A stretch of DNA of 64,000 nt, taken from assembly GCA_013397795.1 (NCBI GenBank), contig VZTJ01005684.1, positions 124,986 through 188,985 on the forward strand, written 5' to 3'. The notes beneath the pieces are model-generated. The model did not search any database and was not told where the DNA came from. It saw nothing but the letters and a program-made list of their open reading frames with translations. The DNA is from Orthonyx spaldingii (taxonomy: Eukaryota > Chordata > Aves > Passeriformes > Orthonychidae). The translations under genes were made by a program, and so were the position numbers. This document shows positions 49,001-61,000 of this stretch, piece after piece. Within the stretch, counting starts at the first letter, position 1, and every line of letters starts with the position of its first letter.

Positions 49001-52000
49001 TGGGTCCCTGGAAGTGTCCAAGGCCAGACTGGATGGGACTTGGAGCACCCTGGGATAGTGGAAGGTGTCCCTGCCATGGCAAGGGCTGGAACTGGATGGG
49101 CTTTAGGGTCCCTCCCAACCCAAACCATCCTGGAATTCTGTGATCAGTGAATCAGCTTAGGGAATGCAGAGCACAGAACACAAACTGTGCCTGAAAATTT
49201 CTCCTTCCACTCTTACAGATCAGATTTCTGCTTCACTTGGAGTCTCCCCACGTGCCCCACACATCCTTTTCACTGCTCTGGCTGTCTCAGACACTCGGCA
49301 GAGGCGTTACTGCAGAGTCAAAGCCCCATCTCCTCTTTCAGAAGACAGACTAGAGCACAACATTGCTCCAGCCCCAAGTCTCTGCCCCAGGGGGCTCCCC
49401 CAGCTCCCCTCGCTGGCTGTGCAGCAGCAGCTGAAGGCACGTCAGGACATCAAGGAACGGGGTTAACCTGGGCTGCAGAGCTGTGGGGGTGGCTGGGGCT
49501 GGTGGCATATCTCCTTGGGGAGCATGAGACAGGGCTGGAGGATGGTGATGCTTCAGAAGGAATGAGAAAAGCCTGGCTTGCAGCAGGCAAATGGGGAGGT
49601 AATGGGATTCTGTGCGAGTCATGAATTTTAAACACTTCTCTAAGCTCTGCGTTTCCAGCTGGGTCTGAGCTCTTTGATGGAACAGGAATGAGGGAGGCCT
49701 TGGAGAGCTGCTCTCTCTTTCCAAGGTTCCCCTCACCACCTCCAGCTCTTCTCCAGAGCCTTTTCCAGCTGTGCTGCACAGCTCTTGTGGGACACACACC
49801 AGCCATCAAGCAGACACCAGTGGGAGTGGGAAAACTCAAGTCCTAGCTCAAGATGAAGAGAAATTTCCTAACATCCCTGCCATGCTTCAGAACATCCAAT
49901 GTCATTACTGATAATCAAAAGCAAATTAACTGATCAAGTTCCTAATGAACTCATGATTTTAAACTGCCACAGGGGCCCAGCAATTACAATCCCTGCATCT
50001 TTCAACTCAGGAGAGCCAAATCACCATTAATTCTCCTAGAAAACAGAGCAGAGAAAATGTTCTTTGGTCAAGGCAGTTTTATCACCCAGGTGATTCCTCC
50101 CTGAGTTACTCTCTTTGCACCCATGTGTGAAAATATGGGCCCATTTACTGATTACAGCGGAAATACAGAGACTTCCCCCAGCACTTCCCTGTGCACGCTG
50201 CTTGCCCTGGAAGGAGGCCATTCCAAAAGCCAGGTCCTTCTGCACGGTGCCTGCGTTGTTGTGCCAAAATGGCTTAGGTTGCTTGAAAAGCTACAGGTAG
50301 TTTAAAGCAAAGCTTCTGTGGCACCCCACATTTCTGTGCCTGAATTCCTAACAGGATTGGAGTGAAGCTTGGAACTGGAGCCAACAGCTCCCATGCCCAC
50401 CCCTCGACCAGAGTGGCCCAGCCACACACAACAGGGAGAGAAATTTTGTTGGAGTAAGATCAGGCAGAAGCCAAGATCCCAACCTTCCACACAGACAAGG
50501 GGGGACCCCAGGGCAGGGCAGGAGGGGCTGTGCTCACCTATGAGGGAGTTGAGCGAGGAGTAGGAGCTGACTCTCCTCATCTTGTCGATGGTCTCGAAGG
50601 ACAGGATGTACTCCTCGTTCTCGGGGCTGCCCAGCGTGCTGCTGGCACTGCTGCTCGTGCTCAGGTTCCCGGGGGAAAACGCCACAGAGCTTCCAGCTGC
50701 CAGCACAAAACAGCAGATGCTGGAACGAGGACTGGCGGGAGAACAATCCTCACCCAGACATAGCAGCCCTTTTCTACACCATGCCACACTCAGGGAAGGA
50801 AACCCTGCACCCACAATTCCCCTTTTCAATACTGAATGATTAAACACAGAATAAGCAAAAGACTGAGTTAAAAATCCACTTAGACTTGGAAGCTGGAAGG
50901 CACATTTTTAGTCCCCAAACACTCAGAAAAATCAATACTAATGACCAGAAAATTGCAACTAATTATGAGGGGGCTCCTCATCCATCCCTTGGAGCCGGAT
51001 AATTTGGGCTGAAGTGCCAGTTCCAGCCTGTGTTGCCCTGCTCGTGGTGTTGCCTGGCTGGCACAAGGGGCGTGAAAAATGGAATAATTCCGAAGCGTCT
51101 CTTACACTCCTCGTTGAGGCTGAGGTTCTGCAGGGACTTGTTGAGGTTCCTGGCCGTGGTGACGGCGCGGATGTTCCCGTAGGAGCTGACGGAGCGCAGC
51201 CGCGGCGTGCAGGGCCCGTCCCGCACCGGGGTCAGGCTCCCACCCTCTGCCAGGCAAGAGGGAGAATTATGGCTGTAACCAGCCCCAGCCACAGCTCCGG
51301 GGTTATTTCCCTGCAAACAGGTAACTAAAACACCACCACCATGAACAGGATTTGATATTTTCTGTCAGGCTAAAAGGGAACAAGGTACAGCAGCAGATCC
51401 AGCACGGACCCTGTGTCTCTGCTGTGCAGGCTGGGAGTTTGGGACATCCAACAGGGCCAGGTGAGCTCAGCCTTGCCAGTGCCTCCCAAGGGCTCTGGTG
51501 ACTCTTCCCTGCAGGTGGTGTTGGGCCACTGCCCAGCCCCTGTGCCAGGACAGTCTGAGGCAGCGTTGGCCGGCTCCTCTCTGCTGCTGCTCATTAAACT
51601 CCCCTGGGACCTGCTCATTATCAGGAGCTATGAAAATTCTAGTTTCCTGACCACATTTCAGGCCTGGTTTCAAGTAATATTTCACCCTGAGCACACACAG
51701 TCCCACTGCCTCAGAAGAGCTGCTCTGTTTCCCTGCAGATTGGCTGCACTGTGGTGGGGGGCCAGTGCTTCCAGAGCATTCTACTTCAGGATTCTTTTGG
51801 ATAAGGAAAAGCACTGTATAAACTGCATGCAGTGTTTATTTCCTGCAGCAAATGGGGAGGAGCTCATTTTCCAATATGATTCAGTTATTCAGAGAACAGG
51901 GAGACTAAACCACTCTGTGCAGCACATGGTCTTATCTCCAAGATTCCGCAACAGTCCTGTTATCCTTCCAGATTTCCACTGTGGTTTAAATCTAAAGGGA

Positions 52001-55000
52001 AGGTGAGGTTAGTGACAACTTCACCAGGACATTTCATTCCTCACATAAAGCCACAGACACAACAAAAGGGATGGGTTCAGGCTCAGAGCACAAAGTTCTT
52101 CCCTTCCTTGCCTGGCTCTCACAGCAGCAGGGCTGGTTCAAGGTGTGCTGGAGCTCTCACCAGGTCAACGTGACACTGAACGTTCAGGTGTGATTTGAGA
52201 GGGGAAAAAAAAAGATCAGCCTGGGTGCTGCCTTGACCAATATCCTTCAGCCTTGAGCTGAAGGGAATCTCTTTGAATGGGGCAGGAGGTTCCTGGTGAG
52301 CTACAGGCATGGCTTAGGTGGACACTCAGTGGAGGATGGATTCCTTCCCGGGTAACATCTCCCAGAGCTGAACAGACACCACATCTCCCCACCTTGTCAC
52401 TTACTGTGTCACAACAGGACTCTCTGATAAATCCCCACCAGCAGGAAGCTCACTGTGTTGGGAAAACTCCTTAAATAATTCCCAAGTCCTTTCAGGCCCT
52501 ACATCTCCTGCCCACCCAAAGCCAAACCCCACCTGGAGCAGCTGGAGAAGGGAGAGGGTAATTCTTCTCCTCTTCTATGAACTGCAAGGCCACGGTGCAG
52601 AAATTGCTCTCATACTGAACCACCAGGTGACTCAGGGCCACCACCAGCTCCTGGGGAAAGAGCACAAGAAACATCTCAGGGTTACACAGGTGAGAAACGA
52701 GGGACTGAGGGCAAACATAGACCAATACTGGCCAATACTCCCTTAACTCGCAGGGGTGAACTGCAGAAAGCCAGAGGACTCTGTCTCACACCTTATTCTT
52801 CACAAGCCTTTTCTACCTGGACAGGCTTCCCCCTGCTTTTGAGCAGTCTGCTGTAGTGGGAGGTGTCCCTGCCCAGGGACAGAGGGGTTGGAACCAGATG
52901 AGCTTTAAGGTCCCTTTAAACCCAAACCATCGTGGGGTTCTGTGGCTGATTCTGCCCAACGCTGTCAGACTGAGGCAGTGTCACAGCCAGCCCTGACCTG
53001 GCCCCAGCCCCCAGGAGGTGGGTGGCTCCCTCAGAGCCAGGAGCTGTGCCAGGGCTGGGGGTCTCAAGCCCCCCTGGATCCTCCTGGCACTGCTCAGCTC
53101 CCCATGGAGCTCAGCCCCTCCGGGAGGCACCTCCTGCCTGGCCCTGGGAACAGCAGGCAGGACACAGAGCTGGCTTTGGCTGCTGTCCCTGCTCAGGGAC
53201 TGATCTCCCAAGGAGAGATTTATCAATCTCACAGAGCATTCAGTGTGACACGCGGCTCTCTCTTGAATTAAACTGATTAAATGCTGGAACGAGACAACAG
53301 AAATGAATCTTTGCAATGCTGGTGACAACTGCCAGGGTGTTGATGTTCCAGTAAAGTAAACACAAGCATTAGGACACTTCAGAACAGCCCTCAAAAAAAA
53401 TCTGGAATGTCAAAAAACATTGAATGAACTATTGATGTACGACAGTGCATCAAAAGCTGTAACTCTCCCAGACCTGGAGAGCTGCTCTGGAGCTCTGTGA
53501 TCCATCCCTGGGCTTCTGAAGGCAGGGAGACCTTTCCACTGAGCAGAGCTCTCACGTTCTCTCCACAGCCAAACCCACTGGGAAGTCTGATGGCTCCGGG
53601 CAGCAGTGGGAGCACAGAGCAGAGTGTGACCCCTGCCCGGCCCCTGAGCCCAGCCCAGCCCCTGAGCCCGGCCTGAGCCCTGGCCGTACCTTGCGCACCA
53701 TGGGGCTGCCATCATTGATGAGCTGGGCCAGCATCATGGCCACGTTGTGGTCGATGGTGGTGGAGTGGTCCGTGCGCTCTGCGGAGTTGCCCACAAAGGT
53801 CCCCAGGGCAAAGACTGCGGCACAGCGAACCTGGGGACACAAACAGCCCGGGGTGCTCCCCTCTGCTGCCAGGGGGTTTCGTTATCCCCACAAACAGGAG
53901 CTCTGGAAAGCTGAACTTCTGTGTCAAGTGAATGGGGAACCCATGGGAAGCAACAACCCTGGCAGCACCAGCAAACTGAGTTTTAGGTATTCACAGATGC
54001 AGGATGTTTAATTTCCCAGAATACTCAGTGACCTTCCCATGGGTGACTCTTCCAGTTGGTGTTGCCTTGAATATTAATTAATAGGAATAAGGTACACGCA
54101 GCTCCTGGTGGGATGTGGATCTCTTGCAGGAGTGCTGACTACAGTCTTCAGGTACTTACAGGAAGGTAGATGATGGAAAAAAAGGAGAAAATCAGGGAAA
54201 ACTTTGGGAAGCCACCTCAATTCTGCAGAAACACTGCTCAGAAAGTGGGGAGAATGGGGCCAGGGACAAGAGAAGGAGGATGCAGGACAGAGACTGGATG
54301 TGGAGGGGAATCTCATCGCTAATCTCGTCACGTTATCAGAGGTGTTTATCTCAGCTCCCTTCTCCCACTGTGTGTGCTGGGTCTGACGGGCTCTGTCAGT
54401 CACTGCCAGGCCCAGCACAATCCCCCCTCTCCTGGGAGTGTCACAAAGGTAAAACACAGCCAATTAAAGATGCATTTTCACAATGAGCAAGGGGAGAACA
54501 GTTTTCATACTTGGACAAAAAGACTAGAGGGTTTTTTGCAACACACAGCGAGTTTTGGGACCACATTTTTAACAACTTCTGATATGCAAGGAAGCAAAAC
54601 CCGTGGCATTTCCTAACTGCAGTGCCCAGATCCCAGGGGTCTGGGGCTCTATGAACTCCCTCTGCATTTCTTTGGAAGCTCCTCTTGTTGGACTTGTTTG
54701 ATTTGCATCACCTTGAAGAAACAGCAGCAAGATCTTTCTCTGAACCAGACACAAACACAAAGCTCTAGAAGGCCCTGCTTTGTAGGAACTTGTGTCCTTG
54801 TGCCAGTTCAAGTGGCGTTTACTGGAAGAGCTGGATTTTTACCTCTGGGATTGGATCTGAGAGGAGGCTGTAGAGCTTCTCATGGGCGCTGTCTCTCACT
54901 CCACACCACCTGGCTGAGTCGAAGTTCTGCCAGATCCTGCCCAGACAAATGGCCACCCACTGCCTCAGGAGCGGGTGGGGATCGTTCAGCTGCTCCAGGC

Positions 55001-58000
55001 AGATCGCTATCAGGTTCCCTTGCAGGCAGGCTTCCTGCAACACAAACCCAGCCTTTTGTTTGGGATGACAGCTTCCCACCTCATCCCCACAGAACAAGAG
55101 TGTTTCTGAAGGAGTCAGGAAGCCAAGAGAAAATAATCATTCAGTGGTTCCAGACTGATTTTGTTACAGAATACCAGCAGCATGAAGGGAAAACCAGCTA
55201 GAGTTGATTAAATAGTTGAGCATTAAAATGTTTCGTGTCATGCATAAAGCTTGGTTTTTCCTTTTTGGAAACATTTCTTGCACCTGTCAGAGCCCCAAGG
55301 TTTACAGCTCATTCCACAGACCATTCCCAGCCATCAGGTTCCCACTGGGCAGGACCAGGCACTCTTTCCTTCCCCACGTGTCAGTGGCTGTGGAGGACTC
55401 TTGTCCTTGTCCCCCACTGCCAGCTGCTGGGTACAGGATGCCTTTGTCACATCTCCAGGCCTATTCTTCTGTTAATCCACACAGAAATGACATAAAACAA
55501 CCTCCTGGTTCTGTTTCCCAGTTCAGGTTTGGGCTTTAATGCAAGCCAGGACACTTTATCAAAGCAAAGGCACGAGGCAGAGAGAGGTGGGAGGGGATGA
55601 AGGCGAAAGGCTGCTGGGACTCACCTGCCCAGTGTTGTAGTTGTTGACAATCACAGCAAGGATGAACGCTGTCATCGTCCTGTGCTCAGCCTGCAAACAG
55701 CCCAGACCGAGAGTTACCTGAGAGTTATCTGGAGCACAGGGCAGGGAGCAGCTGCAGCCCACCCTGGAACATGGCATTATCCTAAGTGCAGTTTGTGCCA
55801 CGTTAAAAGAATGAGAAAATTCCAGCTTTCCTTCCCCTTTCTTGGCATCAGCCCTGTTACACCCCAGACACTTCCCCAGCTGCCCACAGGATCCTCCCAA
55901 CCCGCCTGGCCCTGCTCTGGGGAGACTCCCAAACACCCCTTATGGGAACCCAGCTGCTGCAGAGGGAATTGCCAAAGCTGTGGGGCAATTCCCTGCTCCT
56001 GTAGCCACCCTGGATCCCCCAGCTTCCACCCTCACAGAGACTCTGCTTTCAGAACTGCAAACGCGTTTGTAAAGCCTTGGTTGGTCTGGCTGCCTCTGTC
56101 ACACAGCTCAGCAGTGACTCTGCCCAGTACAGCACTGGGGAGCACTGGGGGGGGGAGGCAGCCCCACATGGCACCAGAACAGCAGCACAACAGCTCAAAC
56201 AAGGGAAGCAAGTGCTGAAGAGTTGAATAAACGTGACTTGTCCTTACTGGCATGTAAGGATCTGCCAGGACCGACAGGAAATACTTGTGTCCATTGTCCT
56301 TCACCAGGTCAGCCTGGCACGACTGAAAAAGACCAAGAAAACCACAGTGAGAACCACAACACACACATTTGTTCCTCCAATGATGTATAAAGCTCAAGCC
56401 CTTCCTGGGGGCTGCAACCAAACAGCCCCACAGGGATGGAGCAGGGAAGCCTCTGCCAGCCCCACCGTGCCACGAACAGCAGCTGGAGATGTGAGCTCCT
56501 CAGTGGGCAAGAGTCAAAGGAGCCATCTCTGTGCCCCATTAAACCTCCCCAGGACATTTCTATCTCCCACCTCACAGCCCAGACTGCAGAGCAGCTCTGG
56601 GGCCTTGCTCAGCCCCTGAGGAGCACAAGGCAGCTGCCTCAGCTGGGCTCAGGGGAGAGCACAGGGCTTTGCTGCCACACCAGCCCAGGCTCCAGGCTGA
56701 CGTTTTGGGGTCAGTCTGAGAGGATACACACTGAGAAAGTGAAAATGGAATGGAGGAAACCCTGACTTGGCACCAGCTCCCTGTGACACGGCTCTGCTGG
56801 AGACAGGATCATGCATTTTTCATCAGGAGGAGAAGGTGAAGGAGGGAACTAATTGCTGAAAGGGAGGGGATGGCAAGGCAGAGATGCAAGAGAATATTTT
56901 AGTGCTGAAGAGTGTGAAGCTGCTGGTTTTGGCAGAGCCAGGAGCAGAGGGCCTGGATTGCTGCCAGGCTGCAGCTACGAGAGGCTTCCCCGACTCCTGT
57001 GCCACTGCACACTCCAGGTTCCCTCTCCCCCTTTGCTTTCCAGTGTCAACATTCTCTGTTCCTCACACAGAATCCCTTGGCTTTAATGCAGGCACAAGGA
57101 CACCAGCAGAGGGGAGGCTGCCCAGCTCCACACTCCCTGTGCTGCCTCTGCTGCCCAAATTCCCGGGGCTCCAGGGAGAGAGGCGACGGCCACAAAGCCA
57201 GAACTCAACCCCTCCCTGCTGAGACCCTGGGAACAATATGGGAATCCAGCACCACTGACACCTCCTCCTCCTCATGGAATAAGCAGCTCCACTGTGAATA
57301 ATAACACATGACCAAACCAGGCTGCTGGCTTGCTGTGCAAGTTCACAGCTTACAGAAAATATTCTGTTTGCAAGGAGCTGCTGCCCATCCCCTCCCTTGG
57401 CAGAGTCCATGGCACTTCCCTGTGGAAGCTGCCCCCTCCTCCCTTCCCACTCCCACCACGTGCCTGTGGAATGAGTGAGGAAACAGCACAAAGAAACCCA
57501 AACCCACCATTTAAGGGTATTTTTTTGAGTTTTGCTGTAAAGCACAGCCTGCAAACAAGTGAGGCAATGCCAGAGCATGGGAGGGAATGTGTGAGGGGCA
57601 GGGGGGTGAGAGCCCTCCTGGAGTGAAGGAGGGCACGACACCATGTGGGGATCACACCTGAGCCCCTGACACACACCTGGGGCTGAGGCACCAGCCCTGG
57701 CTGCACCACAAATGAGCTTTTCCAGAAGAGCTCCAAGATGAACAGTTTTCATTTTCTTTGCTTTCCCAAATCCTCTTAGGATGTTAATGAAAATATTGTT
57801 ATAAAACTAAACCTGACAATGCCGGATCAACAGCAGGAGGAACTTCACAAATTCAGTTCTATTCTCCATACTGAAATGGAGGAGATACAAAAATAACCCC
57901 CAAAGAGGAAAGATCCAACTTCCACAGCAGTTCAGACTTCTCCATGGACTTGCAATTGTGCCTGAATTAATGTGTGCACCTCTCCTAATAATTTTACAGT

Positions 58001-61000
58001 GCTCAACTAATTGCACCCACAAACCAGTGAGTCAGAGATACGACTCTACAAATTTATCTGCAATTACTTACCAGCTTAATTATTTATGTGAAACCCCACC
58101 AAGCAGAGCTCTGGCTGAGACAGCACACTGCTGAAGCCCACCAGCCAGGCAGGGGCAGGAATACTCACACTGTCCACTGCCAGGATCTTGGCCCAGATGA
58201 AGACAAGGAGAGGTCTCAGCTCACGGGCTGAGCTCTGGAGGAGCTTCAGCACATACGGGAAAATGCCAACGGAGAGGGCCTGGGGGGCAGAGAGCAAATC
58301 CCTGTCAGTAAAACCCTGTGAGCAAACCCCCCATGGGCAGCTCAGCCCCCCAGCAGGGCCCAGGAAGCAGCATCTTTACAGACACAGCTGAGAAATCTGG
58401 CAGAAAATAATTTCACACATTTCCAGTAAAGAGGGGATCTCTGTGTGTTTGTCTATTGCTCATTTTAATCCCGAATGTCCCCAGGTATTTTCAGACTCCT
58501 TTGGTCCATGGAGGCTCTGAGTTAATCCAGCACCAGCCTTCTCTCCTCACAGCCTCAGCTGTCTTATGCTCCACATCCTCACTTCCCCCAGCTGGGGCCA
58601 TTGGCTCTCCCAACTAAACACGTCACAAAGTTCAGGAATTCCAGCCTTCCCACTGGAAATTAACTTCAGGAGGGAGCTAAAGCAAACCACTAAAAAGTCC
58701 CATCATTGAGCTGCTCCATGACCAGCTGGTGCTTCATCTTCATCACTTTTATCAACAAACAGCTCTATTTAAAGGAGTGCTTTAAACTGCTCCTCTGTTT
58801 AATTCTTATTTATGCTCCACACTGTGCTGCCACTTTCCAAATTGCAGAATGCAGCTGCTGCCTGCAGAAGAGCTTGTAAAATCCAGACACCAAACAGATA
58901 AAGGAGGAGAAGAAAATGATGCAGCCAGTAAGCTGAAAGAACACATAATAAATGTATATGCTTTTTTTTGGCTGTTTATTTTATATGACAAACCTTCTTA
59001 CTTGCCCCAGATATTTCCTCCTGGTTTGTCCCTTACATTATTTTGCACTAAACTACTCCCAAGGAACTCCTCTTTGCTGTACTGGAAATGAATATGGGAG
59101 TGAATCTTATCAACACAAACCTCTGTTCTTGCAGGGACACACATTTCCCACACACGAGCACACCGAGCCGGTCACCTGTCAGATCTGTGCATTATCCTCC
59201 CCACCTCCCTCCCCTAAATCACCAGCTGTGTTTATCACCCCTGCTGAGACAAACTGCAGTGCTCAAGCCCACGTGCAGCTCCCACGCACCAAACTGACAG
59301 CCCAGGGCCCCAGGTCCAGGAACCGCCCCAGCAGATCCAGAGCTCGCAGCCGGTGCACCTGGCTCAGCAGCACCTGCAGGGCAGAGGGGAGAATGAGGGT
59401 TATTGTCCAGGGAAAGCACATCCCAAACACATCCCTGTGCCTGCAGAGCCCTGGGAGGGGACATGGTGTGACAGCCCCTGACTGTGAGGGCTCTGCCAGC
59501 GAGGGGTCACCCCCAGAACGCTCCAGGCATGAAGGAAACAAATCCCTGCAGATTCCAGCTGCCTGTCCCAGCAAAGCTCGCGACGGCTCCTGCAGCAGGA
59601 CCCAAAGGGCAGCAACAGCCCAGCCTCCCACTGCTCCCAACAGCTCAGGAGCAGAAGAGGCTTTGCTTTCCTTGGCAAATCAATATTGGAGAGTCAAGAA
59701 GGAGCAAAAGGTCATGTTGGTCGTTAATAAAAATCTCATTAAAATGGAGTCTGACAACACTAATGAGGTGATGCTTTACTGGCTTATACCTACCCTGGTG
59801 TGAAATATTAACAGATCGACTTGCAGCTCTTAATCTCCTTAACAGATGTAAGATATTGGAATGCAACATTTAATCCTTGGTTTAAATTGAGGAACATCCT
59901 TCAGCATGGGTCTCAGGGAAAGAGACTCCTTGATTTACCTCCCCAATTCCATCCCCTTCTCAGTGTTTTTGCATGCTGCATATTGAAATTAGATTATTTT
60001 TCATGTTTAATATTGAAGAATAACTAAATTACTTGGCTTGTGTCTCACGCTCTGGATGACTGGTACTGGATACTGAGGTGGTGCAGGAAAAGTCCAGAAG
60101 CCAGCAGGGGGATGTGATAACTACTGCTATGGTTTCACTCCGAATATCAAAGCTCAGATCTCACGACAGGTCATAAGAGATTGGCCATCCTGCCCTAGTT
60201 GGCACCAGCCTGTTCCATAAACCAGCCCAGGAATAACAGGGGCAGCTGTTTGGGATTAAAGCAGGAGCAGAGAGCAGGGCAGGTGAGGCTGGAGCAGGGC
60301 TGGGACAGCAGCAGGACCTGGCAGGGGCAGGAGGCACAGACATGGCACAGCTGGGACCCTTCAGCCTGCGGAGAAACCAAGAAACTCCAGACTCTGTAAA
60401 GAAATGGATCCAATTGAAAAGGCTGTCTGGGTGAAGATAGAAACCCCAGCTCCACACCGCTGCCATCCCACAGGACATTCCACCAGAGCAATCTGTCTCT
60501 GACTCGAAAAGCTCTGTTTTGTCATTGTCCAACCCAAACAAAGCCCGAGGACTCGCAGGATTTCCCATTCCCACCTCCCCGGCAGGTCTGCACAATAACC
60601 TGCACACATTCCAGAGCCCTGGATGAGGATGGGGGGTCAGTGCCCAGTCCAGGACCTTCTGGTGGGATAATGGAAGTGCTCCTGTGCCACCCTCCACACA
60701 CAGCCCTGCGTCAGCAGCAACTGTCCGTGGTGATTCCCACACAGAAACTGGGGAGTTAATTACACCCCCACACGCAAATTAAGGATGAACCAGACACAGG
60801 GGGATCATTGCCATTAACAGCCCATATTTTAGCAGGCAGCTCCTCACAAAAAGTCAGGGCTGCAGTGATCTCCACAAGCCCTGTGTGCACAGGGGGTCCC
60901 ACAGAGAGGGAATCCCCACAGGGATGGAGGCCCGGCCAGGCTGTGTGTGCTGCCTGCCCTCTGATGGCTTCTCCCCCGGGCTCTGAGCTCTCCCATGGGG

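Larger units (their letters stand above)
44650..50537 (-). other. RPTOR intron between probable exons 20 and 21
   Basis: The intron is 5.9 kb, with CR1 copies at 45992-46312 and 48985-49144, a CT microsatellite at 45799-45817, an AT-rich short-repeat patch at 46312-46455 and a candidate conserved element at 45150-45530. Confidence 0.75.
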
